A DNA stretch of 64,000 nt, from contig CM039462.1 in assembly GCA_022414725.1 (NCBI GenBank), positions 44,205,490-44,269,489 of the forward strand. The letters run 5' to 3'. Made by a program: the position numbers and the translations under genes. This stretch comes from Microglena sp. YARC. Lineage: Eukaryota; Chlorophyta; Chlorophyceae; Chlamydomonadales; Chlamydomonadaceae. The notes below the pieces were generated by a model. It saw nothing but the letters and a program-made list of their open reading frames with translations, was not told the DNA's origin and searched no databases. Positions 39,169-51,412 of this stretch are shown in pieces (the stretch's first letter is position 1; each line of letters starts with the position of its first letter).

Positions 39169-40576
39169 CTTGCTAGGTTCCAAAGCAGCCATGGTAGTAG
39201 CATAGGCGGACAGCCTAGTAGCAAGAGCGGAATGTGATTGACCAGAAGAGCGGCTTGAGGACGGATTGGAATCACTGCGTGCTCGTGCGTAAGAGAAGGA
39301 GGGCAGGCCGTAGCAAAAGGCCAACACCACCTTCCGCCTGACTGCATTTGCAGCTTCCTCAGACTCCTGTTCCGCTGTTGCAGCTTCCCCCCCCTCACCT
39401 ATGGCGAGTTGATTTTCCTGGACCAGGCTTGGCCATAAACTGGACGCTAGGAGGGCCTGCCTACTCAGCCCAAGGGGGGCTGAGTCCAAGGGGGGCTGCC
39501 CAAGGAGGGCCGCGGTTGCTGCAAAGGATGCGTATGTTGGCTTTGCCCCATGTGTAGCCTTGGGCCCAACCATGTCCGATTTACTTATTGCGCATGCTGA
39601 TGTGGGTGCTGCACTGAACTTCTCCGCCATGCTGGCTGATGAGGTCAATGCGTCTCCCTCCTTCACAGAGTTTGATGTGTCCAATATTCTTGCCGTTCTC
39701 TCTGCCCAGTTCATCCCTTGGTCCTCCCTGATCTCCGGGTTGGCTGTGTGTGATGTGCTTGATGTGTTTGAAGAGCTTGCCATGTTTTGCCTTGCAGTGT
39801 TGAATGTGCTAGCCGTTCCCTCTGCCCTGTTCAGACCTCGTTCCTCCCTGATCTCCGGGTCGGCTGTGTTTGATGTGTGTGATGTGGTGCTTGATGTGCT
39901 TGAAGAGCTTGCCATCTTTTGCCTTGCAGTGTTGGATGTGCTTGCTTTGTCTTCTGCCCTGACCAGACCTCGGTCCTCTTTGCTCTTTGGGTTGATTGTG
40001 TGTGATTTTGTGCTTGATGTGCTTGACAATCCTGCCATGGGTCGCCTTGCAGTTTTGGACGTGCTTGCTTTGTCTTCTGCCTTGGTCAGGGCTCTGACTC
40101 CTTGGCTCTTTGGGTTGGCTGCGTTCCTTGTGCTTGGTGTGCTTGATGAGCTGCCATGCGGCCGCCTTGTGTGCTGGCGTGCTTGCTTTGTCCTCTGCCT
40201 TGGTCAAGGCTCTGACCTCTTTGCTCTTCGGGTTGGCTGAGTTTAATGTGCTTGGTGTGCTTGCCATGGGCCGCCCTGCTGTGCTGAATGAGTTGGCTCT
40301 GTCCTCTGCCATGGTCCAAGCTCTGTCCCCTTTGCTCTTCGGGTTGGCTGAGTTTGATGTGTTTGGTGTGCTTGCTATGGGCCGCCCTGCTGTGCTGAAT
40401 GAGTTGGCTCTGTCCTCTGCCATGGTCCAAGCGCCGCCATCGTGGATCCTAAGGGTACTCTCTGTGTCCCATCCTCTCACTCTTGGCTCTTCTATAGGGC
40501 CAGTGAGGGAAGGAACACACGAATTACTCCTTCCGACTTTTCTTGCCCCTCTTTGCAGCACTGCCTCCAGTGCCAC
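39169..40576 (-). CDS. Repetitive Ser/Thr/Lys-rich protein, frame uncertain, partial
   Basis: Minus strand. From about 40430 to 39690 a ~105-bp unit repeats about seven times. It encodes variants of RAEDKASTSNTARQKMASSS followed by TSNTADPEIREERGL. After the repeats a unique Ala/Ser-rich part runs to an apparent donor at 39168. Two frames carry the unit: one is good from 40576 to about 40160, the other from about 40038 to 39142. A one-base change or short intron is therefore needed near 40040-40160. I do not recognise a family. The conserved repeat periodicity with synonymous-looking variation suggests protein-level constraint, but a non-coding satellite remains possible. Confidence 0.4.
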
Positions 40577-41200
40577 CCCTAACCACCACTGCTGCCCGTT
40601 GGGTCACCCTGTGTGTGCCAGCCTGTCATATAGTGGCTCGTCTGCAGGGCCGGTGAGGAAAGGAACATGCAACAGCACCTCTCTCCGACCTCTGGTGCCA
40701 CCTTTGAACAACGGCATCCTGGTGTTCAACCCCATTTCATGTACAGCTGCTGAGACCTCCAGAAGAGTTTTCATGCTGGGCTCCAAGCTGGGATTTGTGG
40801 TGCCGCTTCTGTGTCAGGGGGGTCGCTGAGTTGGCAGAAATTAGACTTGAACGTTTTTTGAGGTAGCTGAGTCGGGGGTAGCTGGAAAGGCGAGAGATAA
40901 AAAGGCTTTGCAGGTTTCGGGTGGGGTAAGCTGGGAAAAAAAAAAAGTGGGTGGGGATCTAAGGGGTGGGAGCTTCACCGCCCGAAGTGGGATGGGAGAC
41001 GCATTAGGTTGCGACTCCGATGATTTCTTCCCACTTAAATCACGGGCTCAGCGTCTTTGCCCCACTCTCTGCTGCCATCATAGCGCTCCACAAAGCGGAT
41101 GGAATAATTGGATTGGGGGGGGTCCCGAGTGGTGACGGCGGGCGAGGGCTCGAAGTGGCGCAGACCTGAAGATAAGAACAGGGAGGGAGAGGAGGCAGGG
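40577..41200. other. Upstream of the repetitive ORF
   Basis: The ~90-bp segment around AGGGCCAGTGAGGGAAGGAAC (40490) recurs at 40646 as AGGGCCGGTGAGGAAAGGAAC, a further tandem duplication. No other gene recognised. Confidence 0.45.
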
Positions 41201-41938
41201 ATAAGCAGTGGATTGAAGAAATGGCAGGCGAGAGAGGGGGGAGAGAGGAGGGATGGATATGGGTGAGGGGAAAGCAAGTGAGAAAAATACAGGAGAGAGG
41301 GAGATTGAGGGAGGGAGGGAAGGAGGGAGGGAGGGAGGAGGGAGGGAGGATGAGGGGAGAGAAAGCAGTGAAGAAAAAATACAGGGAGTGAGGGAGATTG
41401 GTGAGGAGGAGGGAGGGAGAGAGGGAGAGGAGGGAGGGAGGGAGGGAGTGGAGGAAGGGATAGCAGAAGGAGAGAGGGGGAGGGAAAGGGAGGGATAGTT
41501 AGGAGAGGGAGGGAGGGAGGGTGATAGAGGGAAGGAGGAGGGAAGAGGGGGGGGAGGGAGGAAGGGAGGAGGGAAAAAGGGGTGAAGGAATAAAAGGAGG
41601 AAGCGAGGGGAGGGAGGGGGAAGGTAAGAAGAGGAGGGAGGAGGTGAGGAGGCAGGGAGGTATGAGGGAGGGAGGGAGGAGGGAGGGAGGAGAGGAGGGA
41701 GGGAGGAGAGAGGGAAGAGGAAGGGAGGGAGGAGGCAGGAGAGAGGAAGAGGGAAGGGGGAGGGAGGAAGGAGAGAGGTAGGGAGGGAGGGGTAGTAGGA
41801 AGGATGGGAGAATAGGGAGGAGGGAGAGAGGATAGAGAAGGGGGATGGGAGGAGGAGGGAGGGGAAGGGATAGGGAGGAGGGAGGAGGGAGGGGAGGGTA
41901 AAGAAGGAGAGAGGGAGTGGGGCAGGGAATGGGGATTC
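41200..41938. repeat. 740-bp purine tract (GAGGGAGG-type)
   Basis: Almost only A and G on the + strand: GGAGGGAGGG, GGGAGGAGG and AGAGGG units with rare T. Long open frames on both strands come from this composition. Confidence 0.95.
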
Positions 41939-43000
41939 CAGCAAAGTGAAATGAAATGCGATCAATATTTGTTCCACACTTTAGAGTGTGTGTGTGCGTG
42001 TGTGTGCATGTGTGCGTATGAGTGTGAGTGAGAGAGTGTGTGTGTATGTGTGTGAGTGAGTGTGTGCGTATGAGTGTGATTAAGTGTGTGTGTGTAAGTC
42101 GTGAGTGTGGTGTGGCATATGTTGTGTATCCACAGTGCTAAGGATCTCCAGCAAGGAAATGAATGCGATCAACATTTGTTCACACTTAACGAAAGCGTAG
42201 TGTGTGCGTATGTGTTGTGTTGCGTGTGAGTGAGTGTGCGTGTGTGCGTATGTGTGTGAGTGTGTGTGTGTGCATTGTGTGCATGATGAGTGTGAGTGAG
42301 AGATTGTGCGTATGTGTGTGATGAGTGTGTGTTGTGCGTATGTGGGAGGTGTGTGTTTGTTGTGTGCGTATGAGTGTAAGTAAGTGTTGTGTGGTGTGTT
42401 GTGTGATAGTGTGTGGTGAGTGAGTGTGTTGTATCCTCACCAGTGCTCAGTGATCCAGTAGCAAGGGAAATGAATGCGATCAACATTTGTTCCACATTTT
42501 AGAGTGGTGCGTATGCGGTGTGTGTATGTGGTGCGGTGTTGGCGCCTATGTGGTGTGCGCATGCGTGTTGTGGAGTGTGTGTTGTGCGTATGGTGTGAGT
42601 GTGGTGTGTGCATTGATGTGTGTGTGTATCGTGTGTTCGTATGTTGTTGAGTGTGTGTGTGAGCATATGTGGTGTGTGTGCATTATTGTGTGTGAAGTGT
42701 GTGTGTGCATATGTGTGTATGCGTATGGTATGTGAGTGTGTGTGTGCGTATGTGTGTGTGCGAATGTGTGTGAGTGTCGTGTGTGTGCGTATGTTGTGAT
42801 TGTTGTGTGTGTGTGCGGCGTTATTGTTGTGTGAGTGTGTTGTGGTGCGTATGTGTGTGTGTGTTTGTGGTTGTGCGTTTGTGTTGAGTGGTTGTGTCTG
42901 TGCGTGATGTTGTGCAATGCGTGATAATGTGCGCCTATGTGTGGTGATTGACGCATAAGCGTGGGTGTGTGTGTGGTGTGCGTATGTGTGTTGAAGTATG
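41939..43000. repeat. GTGTGCGTATG satellite in ~250-310-bp higher-order units
   Basis: GT-rich microsatellite interrupted by a recurrent non-GT segment, AAATGAATGCGATCAACATT and variants, near 41950, 42158 and 42467. That gives at least three higher-order units running into the assembly gap. Confidence 0.85.
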
Positions 43001-44000
43001 NNNNNNNNNNNNNNNNNNNNNNNNNNNNNNNNNNNNNNNNNNNNNNNNNNNNNNNNNNNNNNNNNNNNNNNNNNNNNNNNNNNNNNNNNNNNNNNNNNNN
43101 NNNNNNNNNNNNNNNNNNNNNNNNNNNNNNNNNNNNNNNNNNNNNNNNNNNNNNNNNNNNNNNNNNNNNNNNNNNNNNNNNNNNNNNNNNNNNNNNNNNN
43201 NNNNNNNNNNNNNNNNNNNNNNNNNNNNNNNNNNNNNNNNNNNNNNNNNNNNNNNNNNNNNNNNNNNNNNNNNNNNNNNNNNNNNNNNNNNNNNNNNNNN
43301 NNNNNNNNNNNNNNNNNNNNNNNNNNNNNNNNNNNNNNNNNNNNNNNNNNNNNNNNNNNNNNNNNNNNNNNNNNNNNNNNNNNNNNNNNNNNNNNNNNNN
43401 NNNNNNNNNNNNNNNNNNNNNNNNNNNNNNNNNNNNNNNNNNNNNNNNNNNNNNNNNNNNNNNNNNNNNNNNNNNNNNNNNNNNNNNNNNNNNNNNNNNN
43501 NNNNNNNNNNNNNNNNNNNNNNNNNNNNNNNNNNNNNNNNNNNNNNNNNNNNNNNNNNNNNNNNNNNNNNNNNNNNNNNNNNNNNNNNNNNNNNNNNNNN
43601 NNNNNNNNNNNNNNNNNNNNNNNNNNNNNNNNNNNNNNNNNNNNNNNNNNNNNNNNNNNNNNNNNNNNNNNNNNNNNNNNNNNNNNNNNNNNNNNNNNNN
43701 NNNNNNNNNNNNNNNNNNNNNNNNNNNNNNNNNNNNNNNNNNNNNNNNNNNNNNNNNNNNNNNNNNNNNNNNNNNNNNNNNNNNNNNNNNNNNNNNNNNN
43801 NNNNNNNNNNNNNNNNNNNNNNNNNNNNNNNNNNNNNNNNNNNNNNNNNNNNNNNNNNNNNNNNNNNNNNNNNNNNNNNNNNNNNNNNNNNNNNNNNNNN
43901 NNNNNNNNNNNNNNNNNNNNNNNNNNNNNNNNNNNNNNNNNNNNNNNNNNNNNNNNNNNNNNNNNNNNNNNNNNNNNNNNNNNNNNNNNNNNNNNNNNNN
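43001..44000. other. Assembly gap (1000 N)
   Basis: Exactly 1000 unresolved bases. The round number suggests an estimated or default gap length. Open frames across it are meaningless. Confidence 1.
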
Positions 44001-46609
44001 CGGCGGAGTAACTGGAGCAAAATAATTGTCTAAGATGTAAGCAACGCATGCAGATGCTAGTTTGTAGTTGTTCAAAATATAAGGCAGATTCTTAGAATGC
44101 TACAATATGCATGATATATCGTGTTATCGAGTTATTTGACGCGCTCCACCGTTTCAAACTGCAGACTTTATCCAAGGCGATCTAGCTTCAATCGCGGCGG
44201 ATGGATAAAGCAGAAATCAAGAGAGGGGGGGGGGGGGGGGGGGGGGGGGGGAAGAGACAGAGGCAGAAGAGGCGCTAACTCATCAGTTAGTGATTTCAAA
44301 ATACGTTCTAGCAGATATGATATCTGTGGAAGCATATTGTCTTTCTTTGGCTTTTAAGGGCTGTTTCTACATGAGTTAAGGAAAGTTAAGTTCAGGGTAC
44401 CCGGCAATACGAGAATCGAAGCGGAGTTATGATACTTTCGCGTAGACGGAATGTGGAAAACACCGAGCCAGTTATATGCGCCGGACAGCTGGACACACAA
44501 ATGTCAACCAGCTCTCTAATTTTTACGCTGGCCTTTGTCGTCGCGAAAATGCAAGACAACCTTCAACTTATTTTCCTGCACATGTTCAAATTGGAAGGAT
44601 GGTGAGAGGCGGAAGGCACGGATGAAGAATACGCAGCAGCATGCCAGGTTTAACTATGCAGTGGCCTCGCATGACTAGCGCTCGCTGGCGTGTAACGATG
44701 AGGAATTGGAAGGCTGATCTGGGGGTTACCGGCACTATCGGCAGCCGGCAGGCAGTTCAGCGTTTTGCCCCTTTTTGCGAGCGCGCGTGCGAATGCTCGG
44801 GGTGATTAAATTAACTCTATTGTATTCAAGCTAATCGAGGATAATGCTGCAGTCCCAAAACAGCGGCGCAGCTTTTAAAAAACCATTGACGTGGACCTCG
44901 ATCCTAGTGGCAGCTAACTGGGAGGTAGTTATCATTAAACGGAGCCCCCACTCCGTTTTTTAACCTCACGCTCGCAGTTAAGGGTTTTAGCAGAAGATTT
45001 AGCAGCCTAACTGCGCTGGCATTTTCGAGTGTTTCCGACTGTTATCGCAAGTTGTGACTAATCACCTGCGCTGCATACTGCATGTGGAAACAGGCCTTTA
45101 GTTTGGTAGTACTGGCACTCCCTGCCGCGTGTACTGCTGGCATCTTCATCTGCCGATAACTCTGCATATTCCAAACACCCATTGACATTTGAGTCTTCGC
45201 GCAATGTCTTTCTATCTGCTTGCCTCGTCTAATAGAAGGAAGTGGGAACAGCAAGGCATTTCAATTGGATTGGCATTATTTTAACAAGAAACCGAACAGG
45301 TGATTCTTCTACTTTCTGGTAATGTTGGCCAAAACGGTCGCGCATGGATCAGAAATCCATGACTCTCTTAGCAACATTGAAAGCACAGTGTCAGATCCAG
45401 AAGAAGGATTTACCGGTAATCTGGTTTAAACAGGTCATGGCAAAGATCTTCACATCTTCCCTTTGTGCAACTTTAATTCATGCCGCATCGAGGACTCGAG
45501 ATCTCCCTGAATTCTGACAGACATAGTGTTGTTTAGAGGTATCAAGTTCGCTTCATAAATTAGGTCATATATCAAGCCTTTCCGCATATTTAGTAGTCTC
45601 CACGTGTGCTATTCGGAATTTTAGGGTCCAAACGTACTGCGCGGGTAACACCTTTCTAAACCGAGCAGGTCCAGTGGTGACGTTTCCCCCGGGTGATTTC
45701 TATTGGCGAGCTGCCAAACTTGTTTTGCGTGTTTTAGGCGTTTTCCAGTACCGCTCCAGGGATTTGGAGCATGGAAGGTCTCAGGTGTTTCTCAGCATGG
45801 TGGTATACTAGACTCATCTTGCATGCACATGTGGCACCCATTAAAATTATAACTGCCTCTTGAGGTTGAAGGTTCATGCAATGGGTCAGTGCTCATTTAG
45901 GGGGGCTACATGCTGGGATCCATACACGTTTAGGTCAGTGTGTATGCCCACGACACACACTGACATCTGTCGGCAGATCGCCGGTAGAAGATGTCTGGCT
46001 GACCGATTAGTTCGTTGAGAACGCGGGGCGGAGCGGAACTTCTAGGTGTTCCGATACGTTCTAGGCAGTTGCGTCAACTCTGCTATAGCACAGAGTGTGC
46101 TCACCATTCCTTATACTATACCGCAGGGTTTTAGCATATTTCTATACCTCTCATTATGATTATATTTATCCTCTGCTTCCTGCTGGATATGTCGCATTCT
46201 CAATAACGTGCCTCCAGAGTCTCATTGCCCTGACGTAATTGGCACACTCCCGCCGAAACATGCAGAGTAGCAACACCATGCTTACTAGTCTGGCCCCCCA
46301 AGTACACATGGGAGGGGCAACAAGACATTTGGGGATGGGTGCTTGTGTACATGCCCAACACCCTGTTTATTTGACTGTCGCAAAGGGGGGAAATGGAGTA
46401 ACTAAGTCAACAGCTGCTAGTCATAGCTTCATCATAACGCCCCTGCACCCTGGGAATCTGTATTTTGCCTTGTGCGAGTTTGCACTTATTTTGATTACTC
46501 ATTCAGAAGGAGCCCAGGCCTCAAATTTTCAGTCATGCGCGATCGATTTTTTTCTGAGAAAGGCTGTAATCGCATGTATCATGGCGATAATTATAAGTTC
46601 TTTTCAGGT
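44001..46609. other. Unassigned sequence, no gene recognised
   Basis: Mostly unique sequence with a G run at 44226-44251. I found no open frame with convincing coding features on either strand, and no element with clear ends. Confidence 0.45.
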
Positions 46610-46644
46610 CAATTCTGAGCACCCTCATTTTAGGGGGGGGGGGT

Positions 46645-46680
<36 letters not shown>

Positions 46681-46812
46681 CAGCCTAATCTTTGTTTTTT
46701 GCTAACTTTTGTCTCAGACTCCAAATGACATTTTGAGACGCACCCATCAGTAACTTGTAAGGGTAGTCTATTGGCAACCATTTGGACCTGTTTGCAATAA
46801 GTTATTACCCCC
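46610..46812. repeat. Single arm of the G-run fold-back family
   Basis: CACCCTCATTTTAGGGGG is followed by a G run up to 46679, CAGCCTAATCTTTGTTTTTT, AATGACATTTTGAGAC and GGGTAGTCTATTGGCA. These match, in order, the right arm at 15131-15305. A C run (46808-46818) closes it. Confidence 0.7.
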
Positions 46813-47379
46813 CCCCCCAAACGCCAAACCAGCCAGAGTAAGTGGGTGAATGGCTGGGTATGTGTTTAATATGGGTGGTGAATGGGTGGGTAATATGGGG
46901 TGGAGTATGGGTGGGTGAAATGTGGTGTGGGTGTACCCCACCCTTGAATGAGTATGGGTGGGTGAATGGGTGTGGGTTGTACGCCCCCCCCCCCCGACAC
47001 ACACCAGCACCAACCAGCAACCATGCCCGACCCGCTCCACATGCGAACAACACGAAACGCCGCCATTTCTACACGTACTACAAGTTGGGTGGGACGCGCA
47101 AGGGGAAGTGTAAGCTGAACACATGCTGAAAAATTGTCATGCTACTGAGGTGCTTACTGTTTTGTTTTAAATAATAGAATTCAGTTTTTGGGCTGCCCGC
47201 TGCAAGTTTGAAATGTGGACTACGGTACTCGGGCAACGCCAGAGGGGTGGCAAACTGATTTTTTTTGACTATCACACAATGCCTATTGTGGGAAATGCCT
47301 GAGGATGCTATTATGTGCGCATACTGTAAACGCCGCAGAATCCTATTAAGTTTTTCAAAACTTGTTTATTTCTCTTTAA

Positions 47380-47427
<48 letters not shown>

Positions 47428-48526
47428 CGCCCTCCCAGCGCTGTTTTTTAGGGTGTGAGGGTTGTGGCCTATCTTTTTTTTCTCCTCCCGACTCATTGTT
47501 AATTCATTTTTTCAGCTGTAGCAGAGAACTCGGGCCCTTCGTCAGTAAAACGATTTGTTTGGGGTTCAGTTCGTGGCGTGCTTTATTTATTTATTCACTA
47601 ATATTATATAACATGCCAACCCCTATGCATGTGTTATTTTCATACACTGTTTTCTTACTACAAGCTGTTTTTGAGGATATCTGCCCACTATGCAGCAACA
47701 GTGGTAAGACAGTTTGTAATACTTTGGCTGTGGTGTGGGTAGCTAGGGTTCGAAGATATTCACCTAGACCCCTTATGCTGGTATGTTGGGTAGCGTATGT
47801 ATTGTTACAAGCCATCAGGTTTTTTTTATTTTGAGGTGGCTTAAATCGTAGCACAAGTGCTAATTATGTACCTTGGTGTTTTGGGGTGCTGAGTTAGTAG
47901 AATTGAGGGGCTGCTTTGGGGGGCGCAAAAGATGCTAGGACCCCCAAGGCGGGTAGGAGCGCCATTGGTGCTACGTAAAGACACTGGTGGATTGTTCCAA
48001 AGAAGCAACAATTTGTTAATGGGAGTTGTCCCAACGATCGATCAAGCAACAAAAAGAAGAGAAAGTATGCAAAGACAGAAAATAATGCAATGCATACGCA
48101 CGGCCTATGCATACTAGAATGTGCATACCGTAGAATGCAAACATACAATATGCATTTATGGCAGTTTTTATTTCAGCTAGAGCAGCAGCCTTCTAGGAAG
48201 CTCTTGAGCCAGCACTGGTCTACACCATAGATTTTACAGTTCTATACAGCGGGTTCGTGTAGCCTCCAGATAAAATGTTGCATTTAGCTTTGGCTTAATA
48301 GCGTCAGGGGAGCTGCTAATCTGCTGCTTCTAGCTGAAAAGAAAAATCTGCTTTATGATCATGCAATATTAATCACCACCCTTTCATTTCGGTTGTTCCA
48401 CAAACTGTCCCTGTCATCAATCTATATCGAGCTTGAACTTGAGCCTTGATACTTTGCTCTAGCCGTAAGGCTGCTTGCCATCTTCGGCAGTACTAACAAC
48501 ATTCAAAATGTTAAAGTCAAAAAAGG
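46813..48526. other. Unassigned sequence with long G run
   Basis: It contains GT-rich sequence (46840-46980), a G run of about 45 bases (47381-47426) and a partial dispersed repeat (47548-47590, minus). No gene recognised with confidence. Confidence 0.45.
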
Positions 48527-49084
48527 AATCTATTCATGAAGCAAGTGGTGAACAAGCTCCTCTTCTGCGTCAGCCCCCACGTACTGGTCCAACATTAGCT
48601 GAACCAAATCAGTGGGCTCCCCCAGATCATCTGCATCCCCAGCTGCATTTCTATTGCAAGTTGCCTCCACACCTGGCTTGGCCGCCAGAACTGGCTTGGC
48701 CCCCATACCTGGCTTGGCTGCATCAGCCCCCTTAGGCAATACAATCTGAATGCACCTCAAGTTGGGTCCGGATCCATTTATATTACTGCCAGCCTTGTCT
48801 TGAGTTACTTGCGCTGCTCTCTTCGGCTTTGGGCTACCGGGGGACTGCAGACAAACACTACTACTGTCAGTCCCGTCAGAAAACAGACAATCAACAAAGC
48901 CCACGGCCTCGAGATCCAACACGTCAACATCCTCTGAGCTACTGGCCTCCAACATTTCCTCATCCACACGAATGCATGTCTCTCCCTGTATGGGGCGAGG
49001 CTTTTTTGTGATCCTGTGCCATCTGCCATCGAGTCTGTTTGAGTTGTTCTTAATCTGACTCAGCATGCCTGAGAAAAAGTTCAT
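48527..49084 (-). CDS. Small acidic protein, intronless as read
   Basis: 184 residues on the minus strand, from an ATG at 49084. The N-terminus is basic (MNFFSGMLSQIKNNSNRLDG). An acidic SSSEDVDVLDLEAVGF segment follows, then a short repeat of (A/G)AKPGMGAKPVLAAKPG, then an acidic C-terminus. I recognise no domain. The stop of the LRR-like gene lies 171 bp upstream on the same strand, and both proteins have acidic stretches of similar flavour (DVDVLDLEAVG and LDLDLEDFDSPN). They could be two genes, or terminal exons of alternative products. The ATG is close to a CTCAG, so the true N-terminus may come from an upstream exon. Confidence 0.55.
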
Positions 49085-49255
49085 ATCTGAGAGGCCCTGG
49101 GGGGATCCATTCAGGGGGGGGGGAGTTGGGAGCCCCTTGGGACCGCTAGCCGCCTCTTTTCGGCGCTCCCTCCGTCACCATCTTCGCCCTTTTTTAGCCA
49201 TGGCAAAATCGACCGCCCGATCTGACTCTTCACGTTGCGCGCTCTGAATCCAATG

Positions 49256-51035
49256 TTAGATTATACCTCCAAGCTTTCCGAAAAAGTTTGGAGAGTCAAA
49301 GTCCTCCAGATCAAGATCCAACCTCTCATGTTGGATCATCCTGGATAGGCTATCCACGTCGTCCTCCCGCTCGCCAGCCTCAACATGTTCGCCGAAGTTG
49401 GGCAGCTCACACCCATCGTCCAGGTCAATGATCTCAAAGCCCTGTTCTACATCATCCCATCCTGGCCAATCTCCTTCCCCGCACAGCCTCTGGACACTAT
49501 CTAGGGCCCCCCCTTGCTGTAAGGGTTCTTCACTCGCCATTCTGCCAGCATCAGTCACGGCCCCCTCACCGATGGGGATCACTAGCCGGTAGTGCCCCCC
49601 ACGTACTGCCTCACAGGTCAGGCAGAGGGCAGCTTGCAGTACAGCCGCCGGCAGCGTCACAGCCCTGGAGGAGGAGGGAGAGACAAGCAGAGCGTGTAGC
49701 CTGTCGGATGCTAGAGCATTGAGCTGTGCGGGACTATGGAAGAGGCTGTGAGGGAGGAGGTCAGAGCCTGTTGAGACTACCATTTTACGCAGGGAGGGCG
49801 TGCTAGCCCATACAAAACTTAAGGCCAATGGCAAGTTTGCTGTCAGCGTGGCCAGGTTCACACACCACAGCTCGACACTTTCCAAGTGGGGCATGAGGCA
49901 GGGCTGCTTTTGGCTCCAGAAGCGCTCCCCTTGCAACGCCAGAGGCTCGTAGAAGAGACACTGAAGGCGTGTGCATGACCTGAAGGCAGTGGACAAGGAC
50001 GCTCCAGAGCACCCAGTCAGGGAGAGCGTACGAAGGGCAGGCGGGTCAGGGGTGGGGCCAATATGGGGGTCCTGGCCCTGGTCCTGGCCCATTTCATTCC
50101 CTCCACCTTGCTGCACACCTAAGCTTCTGAATGAGCCAACCAGCTCGAATCCTTCCAGGTGCAAAGTCTCCAGCCTTCCAGGCAGAGTGCTCAGACGAAG
50201 CAACGGCCCGGTACTGGGACCACGCCGACTGTGGTCGCTATGAGTACGAGACTGCAGGCTGAGCTCTCTCAGCCCTACTAGAGACCCTAAGGCGGACAGG
50301 TCATCCAAATGGGAGAACAGTCCACTAGCATGAAACTTGACCAATGCTGGCATGGAGAGTGAGATATCACTCAAGTGTGAACTACACAGCGGTACTGTTG
50401 GAGTAGCAAAATCTGAGCCTGAAGTACACCCCGATTCAAGTCTAATCGACTCCAGTAGCCGCATACCCCAGCCGTAGCTGTTGGCATGCTCCCGTGGGCC
50501 TGGGCCAGCCAAGGGAGCTCCTGCCCTTGCTTCGACTCCTGCTCCTGCCTCATGCTCCGGGAGGGGCAGATCCTTAGGGGTTGGAAGCCCCCATCCAAGC
50601 TGGGATTTGGCCTCCAGGCTGGCACTACAGCCTGGACTCAGGATAACACTCACTTCAGCTTTGGGCACCCCTAGGCTGTGAGTCAGCGCCCCATCCAAGC
50701 CCACTATCCACGAGTCTGATCCCAGATGAACTGACTGCAGCCCTGGAAGCAGGGCGAAGCAAAGGTCTGCTAACCCGCTGGGATGGATGAAAGGATGGCC
50801 ATCAAATATGGGGTGTAACACCTCCAGCCTGTCCACCGCAAGGTGCCTATCTGTCAGCACAAGACCCAGGCCTGCCACTTGTTTCGCCAGGCTGCCAAAC
50901 TCCTTGGCCATGTCAGTCATGAGCAGGGCATCATCTTTGCTGGCGTTGATGATAATGTGGACTGGTGAGACCACATCAACAGGGAGGCAGCTGTCCGAAG
51001 CCTCCAATCGAACTAGCTGTTGAGTCTTCAGACGT
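49256..51035 (-). CDS. Leucine-rich-repeat-like protein, 5' end uncertain
   Basis: About 593 residues on the minus strand, ending TAA at 49258-49256. The stretch begins after a plausible acceptor (GTCATGCAG) just upstream of 51035. Irregular LRR-type segments are visible in order: LPGLQSVHLGSD, LVGLRELSLQS, LPGRLETLHLEGFELV, PPALRTLSLTGCS, MPHLESVELWCVNL and TPSLRKMVVSTGS. This resembles the LRRs of F-box/LRR proteins, but no F-box is seen. The C-terminus is acidic (EIIDLDDGCELP, DLDLEDFDSPN). Such repeats usually make protein-binding surfaces; the specific function is unknown. The open frame extends upstream through a hexanucleotide repeat (Ser-Cys codons), which I take as intron rather than protein. 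Confidence 0.6.
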
Positions 51036-51087
51036 CTGCATGACAAAGCAGGGGTGCAGGAGAAGGGAAGGGTCAGTGGAAAGGGGA

Positions 51088-51412
51088 TTGAGCATGAGCA
51101 TGGGCAAGAGCAAGAGCAAGCGCAAGAGCAAGAGCAAGCGCAAGAGCAAGAGCAAGCGCAAGAGCAAGAGCAAGGGCAAGAGCAAGAGCAAGAGCAAGAG
51201 CAAGAGCAAGAGCAAGAGCAAGAGCAAGAGCAAGAGCAAGAGCAAGAGCAAGAGCAAGAGCAAGAGCAAGAGCAAGAGCAAGAGCAAGAGCAAGAGCAAG
51301 AGCAAGAGCAAGAGCAAGAGCAAGAGCAAGACAAAGAGAAAGGGCAAGAGAAAGGGCAACAGCAACAGCAACAGCAAGAGAAAGAGAAAGAGCAACAGCA
51401 TCAGCAACAGCA
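51088..51412. repeat. (GAGCAA)n hexanucleotide array
   Basis: About 40-50 near-perfect AAGAGC/AAGCGC units, decaying at the right end. It adjoins the LRR-like exon and, on its strand (TTGCTC), is pyrimidine-rich just before the presumed acceptor. All frames are open, giving Ser-Cys, Leu-Ala or Leu-only peptides. Confidence 0.9.

Noticed and set aside
41078..41977. A 299-codon Ser/Pro/Leu-rich minus-strand frame
   Set aside because: It is a translation of the purine tract with no non-repetitive coding character.
42499..44075. Very long open frames across the N block
   Set aside because: They exist only because unknown bases cannot form stops.
46239..46688. A 149-codon + strand frame
   Set aside because: It starts at a non-ATG codon and ends in a G run of the fold-back arm; no domain or splice support.
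46813..47129. A small gene ending YYKLGGTRKGKCKLN, or a minus-strand start MAAFRVVRMWSG
   Set aside because: Both are open over about 100 bp beside GT/C-rich repeat. Neither has splice partners, a recognised domain or other support.
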